In this document: one piece after another, positions 7,136-14,289 of the stretch
Numbering within the stretch: position 1 is the stretch's first letter
Layout: each line of letters opens with the position of its first letter
Notes under the pieces: generated by a model
Database searches by the model: none
Seen by the model: the letters and a program-made list of their open reading frames with translations, nothing else
What the model was told of the DNA's origin: nothing
Made by a program: the position numbers and the translations under genes
Assembly: GCA_963800325.1 (NCBI GenBank)
Contig: CAWDAQ010000008.1
Span: 67,817 to 131,816 of the forward strand
DNA: 64,000 nucleotides
Origin: CAWDAQ01 sp963800325
Lineage (GTDB): Bacteria; Actinomycetota; Actinomycetes; Actinomycetales; Dermatophilaceae
Reading direction: 5' to 3'

Positions 7136-8398
7136 CTACCTCGGGTCGCCGGTCCGACCGTCGACGCCGCGGCGCCGCACCGCCTCCGAGACGGCGTAGA
7201 CGAGGCCGCCGGCCGCGAGGGCCACGACCCCGCCGACCACCGCGGTCGTCGGCAGGAGCAGCGCCACGCCGACGCAGCCGAGCAGGCCGAGCGCGGGCAG
7301 GACCCGCATGCCCGGCGAGGGGTCGAGCGTCCACGCGCTCGCGTTCGCGAGCCCGTAGTAGACGAGCACGCAGAACGAGGAGAACCCGATCGCACCGCGC
7401 AGGTCGGTGGCGGCGACGAGCGCGACGACGACGACCCCGACGGCGACCTGCGCCCGGTAGGGCACCCGGTACTCGGGATGGACCGCGGCCAGCGGCTGTG
7501 GCAGGTGCCGGTCGCGGGCCATCGCGAACACGGTGCGCGAGACCCCGAGGGCGAGCCCGAGCAGCGCCCCGAAGGCGGCGAGGCCGGCGACGACCCGCAG
7601 CACGGGACCGAGCCACGGCCACCCGGAGATCTCCGCGGCCTCGGCCAGCGGCGCGGCCCGGCCGCCGAGCCACGACGCCCCGAGGGTCTCGAGCAGCGCC
7701 ACCCCGACGAGGCCGTAGACGAGCAGGACGATCCCGAGGGCGATCGGGACCGCGCGGGGGATGGTGCGCCTCGGGTCGCGCACCTCCTCGCCGAGGGTCG
7801 CGACCCGGGCGTACCCCGCGAAGGCGAAGAAGAAGAAGCCGGCCCCGGCGAGGACGCCGGTGAGGCCGTGGCCAGGCAGCGCCGCGCTCTCGCCGACATC
7901 GGTCGGTGGCGCCAGCCAGAGCGCGAGCACGAACGCGACCAGCGCCCCGAGGACCACGGCCACGACGACCCGGGTGGCCATGGCGCTGCGCTGCAGCCCG
8001 CGGTAGCCCAGGGCGGTCACGGCGACGACCGCGCCCGCCGCGAGCGGGGTCGAGCCCGAGGGCCACAGGTAGGCGCCGAACGTCAGCGCCATCGCGGCGC
8101 AGCTCGCGAGCTTGCCGACGACGAACGCCCACCCGGCGAGGAAGCCCCAGAAGGGGCCGAGCCGCTTGCGGCCGTAGACGTAGGTCCCTCCCGAGCGGGG
8201 GTAGCGCACCGCGAGCCGGGCCGAGGAGATCGCGTTGAGGTAGGCGAGCACGCCGGCGAGGAGGAGCGCCCACAGCAGCGCGCCGCCCGCGGCCTGCGCG
8301 GCGGGGGAGAAGGACGCGAAGACCCCCGCGCCGAGCATCGAGCCGAGCCCGAGGACGACGGCGTCGCGGACGCCGAGCCGCCTCGACAGCTGGGTCAT
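7136..8398 (-). CDS. APC-superfamily amino acid permease
   Basis: This 420-aa protein of about twelve membrane helices resembles the amino acid-polyamine-organocation superfamily. The first helix carries VVLGLGSMLGAGVFASF, the unwound substrate/sodium motif (residues about 13-29). GFFFFAFAGY (sixth helix), EEVRDPRRTIPRA and ARDRHLPQPLAAVHP are typical of the family. It should import or exchange amino acids across the cytoplasmic membrane; the substrate cannot be read from sequence. Start ATG 8398 was chosen because MTQLSRRLGVRDAV is the usual short cytoplasmic N terminus, whereas the 25 residues upstream are not family-like. It stands alone, convergent with the small gene downstream. Confidence 0.85.
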   Translation of the reverse strand: MTQLSRRLGVRDAVVLGLGSMLGAGVFASFSPAAQAAGGALLWALLLAGVLAYLNAISSARLAVRYPRSGGTYVYGRKRLGPFWGFLAGWAFVVGKLASCAAMALTFGAYLWPSGSTPLAAGAVVAVTALGYRGLQRSAMATRVVVAVVLGALVAFVLALWLAPPTDVGESAALPGHGLTGVLAGAGFFFFAFAGYARVATLGEEVRDPRRTIPRAVPIALGIVLLVYGLVGVALLETLGASWLGGRAAPLAEAAEISGWPWLGPVLRVVAGLAAFGALLGLALGVSRTVFAMARDRHLPQPLAAVHPEYRVPYRAQVAVGVVVVALVAATDLRGAIGFSSFCVLVYYGLANASAWTLDPSPGMRVLPALGLLGCVGVALLLPTTAVVGGVVALAAGGLVYAVSEAVRRRGVDGRTGDPR

Positions 8399-8543
8399 GA
8401 CAGCCCTTCCTCCCCGGCTTCGCTTCCGTCCCCACCCTAGGGCGGCTCCGTGCGGGTCCCCTGGGCACCGCACAACGAATGGATCACGTCCCCTCCGGCA
8501 GCGGGCCGGGTCGGCCCGCGGTGCCCGGACGCGGGCGCCGTCC

Positions 8544-8549
8544 TACCGT
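8544..8549 (+). promoter_or_regulatory. -10 element of a leaderless promoter (MBL hydrolase)
   Basis: TACCGT ends 6 nt before ATG 8556, consistent with transcription beginning at the start codon. Confidence 0.5.
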
Positions 8550-8555
8550 GGGGGC

Positions 8556-9209
8556 ATGCGCCTGACACACCTCGGACACGCCTGCCTCCTCGTCGAGATG
8601 GCCGGGACGACGGTACTCATCGACCCGGGCGGCTTCAGTCCGGGGTTCACGGGACTGACCGGGATCGACGCGGTGCTCATCACCCACGCCCACCCCGACC
8701 ACGTGGACGTCGACCGCCTCCCCGGCCTGCTGCGGGACAATCCCCGGGCCGAGGTCCACACCGACCCGGGCACCCGGGACCTGCTCGCGGGGCACGGCAT
8801 CGACGTCCGGGCCCACGACGGCAGCGCCGTCGAGGTGGGCGCGGTGCGGGTGACGCCGGTGGGGCAGACCCACGCGCTGATCCACGAGGAGATCCCGCGC
8901 ATCCCCAACGTCGGGGTCCGGCTCGAGGCCCACGGGGAGCCCGTGCTCTTCCACCCCGGGGACGCCCTCGACGGTGAGCCCGGCGACGTGGACGTCCTCG
9001 CCTGGCCGCTCAGCGCGCCGTGGGCGGCGAGCCGGGACATGACCGCGTTCCTGCGGCGCCTCGACGCCCCGCACGCCGTGCCGATCCACGACGGCCTGCT
9101 CAACCCGACCGGGCGCTCCCTCTACCTCGGCCAGGCCGACCAGCTCGGCGGCGAGCACACGACGATCCACGACCTCGGCGACGGCCACCCCGAGGAGTTC
9201 ACCCGTTGA
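8556..9209 (+). CDS. Metallo-beta-lactamase-fold hydrolase (UlaG-like)
   Basis: This 217-aa cytosolic protein has the metal-binding signature THAHPDHVD (about residues 46-54). Later histidines lie in GQTHALIHEEIP, FHPGDAL and a C-terminal IHDGLL. This is the short MBL-fold type related to UlaG and archaeal L-ascorbate-6-phosphate lactonases; the natural substrate is unknown. Start ATG 8556 follows a -10-like TACCGT by 6 nt with no ribosome site. The stop codon TGA (9207-9209) lies inside the first unit of the GTTGAG-type repeat cluster that follows. Confidence 0.85.
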   Translation: MRLTHLGHACLLVEMAGTTVLIDPGGFSPGFTGLTGIDAVLITHAHPDHVDVDRLPGLLRDNPRAEVHTDPGTRDLLAGHGIDVRAHDGSAVEVGAVRVTPVGQTHALIHEEIPRIPNVGVRLEAHGEPVLFHPGDALDGEPGDVDVLAWPLSAPWAASRDMTAFLRRLDAPHAVPIHDGLLNPTGRSLYLGQADQLGGEHTTIHDLGDGHPEEFTR

Positions 9210-9299
9210 GCCCACCCGCCGGTCCCGCTGCCCCCGTCGAGTGAGCAGAAACGGTCCCGCCGCCCACGTTGAGTGAGCAGAAACGGTCCCGCCGCCCCT
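9205..9299 (+). repeat. Tandem 31-32-nt repeat array (three units)
   Basis: Three head-to-tail units start at 9205, 9236 and 9268. They share GTTGAG(TGAGCAG) followed by a CGGTCCCGCCGCCC-like tail. Units 2 and 3 are nearly identical (GTCGAG versus GTTGAG); unit 1 is degenerate and contributes the stop codon of the MBL hydrolase. A fourth core begins the palindrome at 9300. Confidence 0.85.
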
Positions 9300-9360
9300 G
9301 TTGAGTGAGCAGTAGGTGTCCTGAAACCGGTGCCTTGAGGACACCTACTGCTCACTCAAC
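9300..9360. repeat. Palindromic repeat element, 23-bp perfect arms
   Basis: The left arm 9300-9322 (GTTGAGTGAGCAGTAGG...) is perfectly complementary to the right arm 9338-9360 (...CCTACTGCTCACTCAAC), around a 15-nt loop. It lies between the MBL hydrolase and ppgK, which converge. It belongs to the family seen again at 49964, 56021 and 59163. Confidence 0.9.
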
Positions 9361-9396
9361 GCGTGGACGGGGGCGTCGGGAGAGGTGACGCGGCCG

Positions 9397-10209
9397 TCAG
9401 TGGCCCCTGTGGTGCTCGTGGCCCTCGTGGCGGTCGTGGTGGCCGTGGGACCTGCTGTGGTGGGCCAGGTGCGCCGCGCCGATGATGCCGGCCTTGTTGA
9501 GCAGCTGCGCGGCGACGATCGGGGTGCGGATGTCGAGCAGGGGAAGGTACTTCTCCGCCTTCTTCGACACCCCGCCGCCGACGACGAACAGGTCGGGCCA
9601 GAGCAGGTCCTCCAGCGCCCGGTAGTAGCGGTGCAGCCGCGCGGCCCACTCCTCCCACGACAGGTCCTCGCGCTCGCGGGCCGAGTCCGCGGCCCGGGAC
9701 TCCGCGTCGTGGCCGTCGACCTCGATGTGGCCGAGCTCGGAGTTCGGCACGAGCACGCCCTCGGTGATGAGTGCGGTCCCGATCCCGGTGCCGAGGGTCG
9801 TCAGGACGACCAGTCCCTCTTCCTGGCCCCGGGCGGCGCCGTAGTGCATCTCGGCGACGCCGGCGGCGTCGGCGTCGTTGACGACGACGACCGGGTGCCC
9901 GAGCCGCTCGCGCAGCATCGTCGCGGCGTCGAAGCCGATCCACGCGTCGTCGATGTTCGCCGCGGACCGCACCACGCCGTGGGTGACGACGCCGGGCACG
10001 GTCACCCCGATCGGGGAGTCGCCGCGGACGTCCTCGAAGGAGTCCACGACCTCGGCGATGACGTCACACACCGCCTCCGGGGTGGCCGGCCGGGGCGTGG
10101 CGATGCGGACCCGGTCGGCCGCGAACTCGCCGGTGTCGAGGTCGACCGGGGCGCCCTTGATGCCGCTCCCGCCGACGTCGATCCCGAGCGGCAGTCCCTT
10201 GCGTGCCAT
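9397..10209 (-). CDS. ppgK: Polyphosphate glucokinase (ROK family)
   Basis: This 270-aa cytosolic enzyme phosphorylates glucose with polyphosphate or ATP, producing glucose 6-phosphate for glycolysis. Visible motifs are the phosphate-1 loop GIDVGGSGIKGA (residues 9-20), VPGVVTHG, NDADAAG and TTLGTGIGTAL (phosphate-2), ELGHIEVDG (the ROK glucose and metal region) and VVGGGVSKKAEKY. These match actinobacterial PpgK rather than generic ROK repressors, since there is no HTH. The C terminus carries a His-rich tail of about 20 residues (HHSRSHGHH...HHRGH) that is not part of the fold. Start ATG 10209. It lies 17 bp downstream of map, probably in the same transcript. Confidence 0.9.
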   Translation of the reverse strand: MARKGLPLGIDVGGSGIKGAPVDLDTGEFAADRVRIATPRPATPEAVCDVIAEVVDSFEDVRGDSPIGVTVPGVVTHGVVRSAANIDDAWIGFDAATMLRERLGHPVVVVNDADAAGVAEMHYGAARGQEEGLVVLTTLGTGIGTALITEGVLVPNSELGHIEVDGHDAESRAADSAREREDLSWEEWAARLHRYYRALEDLLWPDLFVVGGGVSKKAEKYLPLLDIRTPIVAAQLLNKAGIIGAAHLAHHSRSHGHHDRHEGHEHHRGH

Positions 10210-10226
10210 CGCGGTGCGCCTTCCTC

Positions 10227-11090
10227 TCAGGGCAGGGTGAGGATCTCGTTGCCGGACTCGGTGATGAGGATGGTGTGCTCGAACTGGGCCGAGCGCGCCC
10301 GGTCCTTGGTCACGACCGTCCACCCGTCGTCCCACATCTCCCACTCCGGCGTGCCGAGGTTGAGCATCGGCTCGATCGTGAACGTCATCCCCGGCTCGAT
10401 GACGGTGTCGTAGGCGGGGGCGGCGTCGTAGTGCGGGATGACGAGTCCGGAGTGGAACGCCGATCCGATGCCGTGCCCGGTGAAGTCGCGCACGACCCCG
10501 TAGCCGAACCGCCGGGCGTAGCTCTCGATGACCCGGCCGATGACGTTGACGGCCCGGCCGGGGACCGCCGCCTTGATCCCGCGCATCATCGCCTCGCGGG
10601 TCCGCTCGACGAGCAGCCGCGAGGTCTCGTCGACGTCGCCGACGAGGTAGGTCGCGTCGGTGTCGCCGTGGACCCCGTCGAGGTAGGCGGTGATGTCGAT
10701 GTTGACGACGTCGCCGTCCTCGAGCGGGCGGTCGTCGGGGATGCCGTGGCAGATGACCTCGTTGACCGACGTGCACAGCGACTTCGGGAAGCCGCGGTAG
10801 CCCAGCGTCGAGGGGTAGGCGCCGTGGTCCACGAGGTACTCGTGCCCGATCCGGTCGAGCTCGTCGGTGGTCACCCCGGGTGCGATCGCCGCCGCCGCCG
10901 CCTCCATCGCCCGCGCGGCGAGCCGGCCCGCGACCCGCATGCGCTCGACGGTCTCGGCCTCCTTGACCTCGGACCCGGTGAACGGTGCCGGGGCCGGGCG
11001 GTCGACGTACTCGGGCCGGGCGATCGCGGCGGGCACGGGCCGGCGCGGCGACACCGTGCCCTGCAGGACGGTTGCGTTGCTGAGCGGCAT
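10227..11090 (-). CDS. map: Methionine aminopeptidase, type I
   Basis: This 287-aa cytosolic metalloprotease removes the initiator Met from nascent proteins. The five metal ligands of type I MetAP are visible: two Asp in NIDITAYLDGVHGDTDA, His in TGHGIGSAFH, and Glu in IEPML and EHTILIT. The substrate His lies in NEVICHGIPDD. An N-terminal extension of about 40 residues (VSPRRPVPAAI...RP motif) is the actinobacterial MapB type. Start ATG 11090 lies 7 nt after a -10 element (TAGACT on the minus strand), so the message is probably leaderless. It is divergent from a small gene at 11139. Confidence 0.92.
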   Translation of the reverse strand: MPLSNATVLQGTVSPRRPVPAAIARPEYVDRPAPAPFTGSEVKEAETVERMRVAGRLAARAMEAAAAAIAPGVTTDELDRIGHEYLVDHGAYPSTLGYRGFPKSLCTSVNEVICHGIPDDRPLEDGDVVNIDITAYLDGVHGDTDATYLVGDVDETSRLLVERTREAMMRGIKAAVPGRAVNVIGRVIESYARRFGYGVVRDFTGHGIGSAFHSGLVIPHYDAAPAYDTVIEPGMTFTIEPMLNLGTPEWEMWDDGWTVVTKDRARSAQFEHTILITESGNEILTLP

Positions 11091-11097
11091 ACGGTGG

Positions 11098-11103
11098 AGT
11101 CTA
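11098..11103 (-). promoter_or_regulatory. -10 element of the leaderless map promoter
   Basis: Read on the minus strand this is TAGACT, 7 nt before ATG 11090. Confidence 0.6.
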
Positions 11104-11138
11104 GGCAGCAGCCCCGGCCCGACCGTCAAGGAGGCGGA

Positions 11139-11318
11139 ATGCCGTACTGGTACAACGTCGACACCGGCAGGGTGGAGAGCGACGCCGAGCGCAGCCAGAA
11201 CGCCACCGTCCTCGGCCCCTACGCGAGTGCCGAGGAGGCCGCCAAGGCCCTCGAGACCGCCCGGGAGAAGACCGAGCGCTGGGACGAGGAGGACCGGGCC
11301 TGGGACGAGGGGGACTGA
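11139..11318 (+). CDS. Small conserved hypothetical (SPOR-like, divergent from map)
   Basis: This 59-aa acidic protein begins MPYWYNVDTGRVE and has a central segment NATVLGPYASAEEAAKAL that looks like the sequence threaded in SPOR-type domains, then a highly charged tail ending DEEDRAWDEGD. Similar short proteins occur across actinobacteria; the function is unknown. The ribosome site AAGGAGG (11128-11134) is strong and well spaced, in contrast to the leaderless neighbours. It is convergent with the methyltransferase at 11323, with 4 bp between stops. Confidence 0.7.
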   Translation: MPYWYNVDTGRVESDAERSQNATVLGPYASAEEAAKALETAREKTERWDEEDRAWDEGD

Positions 11319-11322
11319 GGCG

Positions 11323-11955
11323 TCACCAGCGGCGGTGCACCGTGACCGCGTAGCCGCCGCCGGGACGCCACGGGTCCCGGTCCCACGTCGCGTACCGGTC
11401 CGACAGCGACAGCCCCGTCGTCCCCGCGATCCGGTCGTACTCCTCGAGCGAGGTCACCGGCACCCCCGGCGGCAGGTGGGCCGCGTCGAGGCCGAACCCG
11501 GCGACGAGCAGGCCCCCGGGCTGGAGGTGCTCGTGCAGCCGCGTCAGCGTCCCGAACAGCGTCCCGGGCGCGAGCAGCGGGACGACGTTGCCCGCCATGA
11601 GGACGACGTCGAAGGCCTGGCTGCGCAGCTGGAGCTCGCTGAGGTCCTGGCGGACGAAGTGGGTCGCGGGGTCGCGCTCCCGGGCCACCTCGACCATGTC
11701 GGGGTCGACGTCGACCCCGACGGCGGTGTAGCCGAGCGCGGTCAGCTGCGTGGCGACCCGGCCGGTCCCGCAGCCCGCGTCGAGCACCCGGGCCGGCGGC
11801 GGGAGGAGGTGCTCGACGAACGCCGCCTCGCCGTGGACGTCGAACCCGCGCGCGGCGAGGTCGTCGAAGCGCCGCTGGTAGGCGGTCGCGGCGTCGATCC
11901 CGCCGGACACCTCCGACCAACGGGTGCGGATCTCCTCGGTCCCCTCGCTGCTCAC
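11323..11955 (-). CDS. Class I SAM-dependent methyltransferase
   Basis: This 210-aa protein has a complete Rossmann-type methyltransferase domain. Motif I is VLDAGCGTGRVA (about residues 57-68), motif II is GVDVDPDMVEVAR, and FDVVLMAGNV corresponds to motif IV. The substrate cannot be named; the AGNVVPLL sequence is common in small-molecule methyltransferases of actinobacteria. The GTG start at 11955 follows a minus-strand -10 TACGCT by 6 nt, so it is probably leaderless. Confidence 0.85.
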   Translation of the reverse strand: MSSEGTEEIRTRWSEVSGGIDAATAYQRRFDDLAARGFDVHGEAAFVEHLLPPPARVLDAGCGTGRVATQLTALGYTAVGVDVDPDMVEVARERDPATHFVRQDLSELQLRSQAFDVVLMAGNVVPLLAPGTLFGTLTRLHEHLQPGGLLVAGFGLDAAHLPPGVPVTSLEEYDRIAGTTGLSLSDRYATWDRDPWRPGGGYAVTVHRRW

Positions 11956-11961
11956 GGTGCC

Positions 11962-11967
11962 AGCGTA
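11962..11967 (-). promoter_or_regulatory. -10 element of a leaderless promoter (methyltransferase)
   Basis: TACGCT on the minus strand, 6 nt before the GTG at 11955. Confidence 0.5.
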
Positions 11968-12040
11968 GGTCCTTCCCGGCCCGTCTCGTGACGGCTCGTC
12001 CGGATCGTCGGGGGCGTGTCCCCGTGGCAGCCGGCCCGCG

Positions 12041-13081
12041 TCACCGGTGGAGCTTGGGGAGGACGTCCCGGCCGAAGGCCTCGATCCACTCGCGCTGGTT
12101 GCGCCCGACGTTGTGCAGGTACACCCGGTCGAAGCCGAGGTCGACGAACCGCTGGATCGCGGCCCGGTGCTCGTCGAGGTCGGCGGAGATGACCATGCGC
12201 CCCTCGAAGTCCTCGGGACGGACGAGCTGGGCCATCGCGGCGAAGTCGTGCGGGGAGCGGATGTCGGCCTTGGGGAACCTCATCCCGCCGTTGGGCCACT
12301 GCGTCATCGCGTTCTCGAGGGCCTCCTCGTCGGTCTCGGCCCACGACAGGTGGAGCTGGAGGATCTTCGGCATCGTCCCGGCGTCCTTGCCGGCCTCCCG
12401 GGCGCCCTCCTCGAACTTGGCGAACAGACCCTCGATCTTCTCCAGCGGCGCGCCGACCGTGATCATGCCATCGGCGTGGCGCCCGGTGCGCTTGGCGTTC
12501 AGCGGGCCCGCGGTGGCGACGAGGATCGGCGGGGCGGCCTCGGGCATCGTCCACAGCCGGGTGGTCTCCATCGAGAAGTACTCGCCGCGGAACTTCGTGT
12601 CCTTCCCGCGCAGGGACGCCTCGAAGAGCCCGCCCACGAGCTCGACGGCCTCCCACAGCCGGCGGGAGCGCTCACCGCCCTCGGGCCAGTAGCCCGGGAC
12701 GACGTGCTCGTTGAGCGCCTCCCCGGTGCCGAGGCCGAGCCACGACCGGCCCGGGTACATCGCCTCGAGGGTGGCCGCGGCCTGCGCGACGACCGCCGGG
12801 TGGAACCGGAAGGACGGGCACGTCACCCCCGGGCCCATGTCCCCGGAGGTCCGCTCGCCGACCGCGGCCAGGACGTTCCAGACGAACGAGGCCTGCCCCT
12901 GTTCGGGCACCCAGGGCTGGAAGTGGTCGGCCGCCATGCAGCCGGAGAAGCCGTGGCTCTCGGCCAGCGCGGTCAGCTCGACCGCCTCGGCGGGGTGGAA
13001 CTGCTCGAGCATCGCGGCGTAGCCCACCGTGAGGCTGCCGTCGGGGGTCATGACGTGGGGTTCGGCGTGCGAGTCGGGCAT
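12041..13081 (-). CDS. F420-dependent LLM-class oxidoreductase (FGD-like)
   Basis: This 346-aa (beta/alpha)8-barrel protein belongs to the luciferase-like F420 group related to glucose-6-phosphate dehydrogenase (Fgd). Landmarks are AADHFQPW (cofactor face), VGERTSGDMGPGVTCP, FRFHPAVVAQA, LGLGTGEALNEHVV and ILVATAGPLNAKRTGRHADG. The subfamily differs from true Fgd1 in several loops, so the substrate may not be glucose 6-phosphate. It implies the organism makes coenzyme F420. Start ATG 13081 lies 6 nt after a minus-strand TACCGT, consistent with a leaderless transcript. Confidence 0.82.
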   Translation of the reverse strand: MPDSHAEPHVMTPDGSLTVGYAAMLEQFHPAEAVELTALAESHGFSGCMAADHFQPWVPEQGQASFVWNVLAAVGERTSGDMGPGVTCPSFRFHPAVVAQAAATLEAMYPGRSWLGLGTGEALNEHVVPGYWPEGGERSRRLWEAVELVGGLFEASLRGKDTKFRGEYFSMETTRLWTMPEAAPPILVATAGPLNAKRTGRHADGMITVGAPLEKIEGLFAKFEEGAREAGKDAGTMPKILQLHLSWAETDEEALENAMTQWPNGGMRFPKADIRSPHDFAAMAQLVRPEDFEGRMVISADLDEHRAAIQRFVDLGFDRVYLHNVGRNQREWIEAFGRDVLPKLHR

Positions 13082-13087
13082 GGCCCC

Positions 13088-13093
13088 ACGGTA
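13088..13093 (-). promoter_or_regulatory. -10 element of a leaderless promoter (F420 oxidoreductase)
   Basis: TACCGT on the minus strand, 6 nt before ATG 13081. Confidence 0.5.
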
Positions 13094-13128
13094 TGCCTCG
13101 GTCCCCGCGCCCGCCCCCGCGCGTGGCC

Positions 13129-14139
13129 TCAGTCCTCGAAGGCGTGCTCCGCCGCGGGGAAGGTCCCCGCGGCGACGTCCTCGGCGTAGGCCCGGGCCGC
13201 GCGGCCGAGCTCGCCGCGCAGGTCGGCGTACCGCTTGACGAACCGGGGCGCGCGCCCTCCCCGCAGGCCGGCCATGTCCTGCCAGACGAGGACCTGGGCG
13301 TCGGTCCCCGGACCGGCGCCGATCCCGACCGTGGGGATGCGCAGCGCCTCGCTCACCCGCGCCGCGGCGGCCGCCGGGACCATCTCGAGCACGACCGCGA
13401 ACGCCCCGGCCCGCTCGAGCGCGAGCGCGTCCTCGACGAGGGCGTCGGCGGCCTCGCCCCGCCCCTGCACCCGGTAGCCCCCGAGCGCGTGCTCGCTCTG
13501 CGGGGTGAAGCCCACGTGTCCCATGACCGGGACCCCGGCCGAGACGAGCAGCTCGACGTGCGGCGCGAGCCGCCGGCCGCCCTCGAGCTTGACGGCGTGG
13601 GCGAGCCCCTCCTTCATGAACCGGGTGCCCGTCGCGAGAGCCGCCTCGGGGGAGCCCTCGTAGGACCCGAACGGCAGGTCGGCGACGACGAGCGCGCTGC
13701 GGGCGGCGCCGGCCACGGCGCGCACGAGCGGCAGCAGGTGCTCGACGGTCACCGGCACCGTGGTCTCGAAGCCGAAGACGTTGTTGCCCGCGGAGTCGCC
13801 GACGAGGAGCACCGGGATGCCCGCCTCGTCGAAGATCTCGGCGCTGTACTGGTCGTAGGCGGTGAGCATGGCCCAGCGCTCGCCCCGGTCGGTCATCCGC
13901 TGCAGGTGCGGGACCCGCACCCGCCGCCGCGGTCGCGGGTCGCCGCTCCCGGTCGCCGGCTCTGCGCGCCCGGTCGCCGGCTCTGCGCGCCCGGTCGCCG
14001 GCTCTGCGCGCCCGGTCGCCGGCTCTGCGCGCCCGGTCGCCGGATCCGCGCCTCCGGTGCCCCCGCCGCCGTAGGGCGCGGGCTGCTCGCCCTCGGGCGC
14101 GGGGTCGCGGGGAGCCGGGGGCTGCTCGGGGGACGTCAT
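13129..14139 (-). CDS. panB: 3-methyl-2-oxobutanoate hydroxymethyltransferase with repeat-bearing N terminus
   Basis: This 336-aa enzyme transfers a hydroxymethyl group to alpha-ketoisovalerate, the first step of pantothenate (CoA) synthesis. The PanB core begins near residue 76 (VPHLQRM...MLTAYD) and shows LLVGDSAGNNVFG (metal Asp), ADLPFGSYE, KLEGG, GHVGFTPQS, LEMVP and TVGIGAG. About 70 N-terminal residues are extra: Pro/Gly/Ala-rich with five tandem copies of a PATGRAE-like heptad encoded by 21-nt repeats. Start ATG 14139 lies 8 nt after a minus-strand TAGGAT; a downstream start closer to the core is not excluded. Confidence 0.88.
   Translation of the reverse strand: MTSPEQPPAPRDPAPEGEQPAPYGGGGTGGADPATGRAEPATGRAEPATGRAEPATGRAEPATGSGDPRPRRRVRVPHLQRMTDRGERWAMLTAYDQYSAEIFDEAGIPVLLVGDSAGNNVFGFETTVPVTVEHLLPLVRAVAGAARSALVVADLPFGSYEGSPEAALATGTRFMKEGLAHAVKLEGGRRLAPHVELLVSAGVPVMGHVGFTPQSEHALGGYRVQGRGEAADALVEDALALERAGAFAVVLEMVPAAAAARVSEALRIPTVGIGAGPGTDAQVLVWQDMAGLRGGRAPRFVKRYADLRGELGRAARAYAEDVAAGTFPAAEHAFED
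13948..14052 (-). repeat. Five 21-nt tandem repeats inside panB
   Basis: Units start at 13948, 13969, 13990, 14011 and 14032. The middle copies are identical and the two ends slightly diverged. Read in frame on the minus strand they encode a seven-residue PATGRAE unit. Such arrays vary in copy number by slippage. Confidence 0.9.
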
Positions 14140-14147
14140 GGTCGCTC

Positions 14148-14153
14148 ATCCTA
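14148..14153 (-). promoter_or_regulatory. -10-like element of panB
   Basis: TAGGAT on the minus strand, 8 nt before ATG 14139. Confidence 0.45.
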
Positions 14154-14289
14154 AGCGGCGCGAGAATTCTTTCGCCCCCTGACGATCTTGGTGAAAACTT
14201 TACTCAGCGCCTCTCGGTTCGCCGATCGATCCGTGGTCTCATCACACACAGCCCGCTCACAGGTGGGTGACCGACGAACTGGAGGATTC

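Noticed and set aside
9205..9360. CRISPR-like array
   Set aside because: The units are contiguous 31-32-nt tandem repeats without unique spacers, and no cas genes are nearby.
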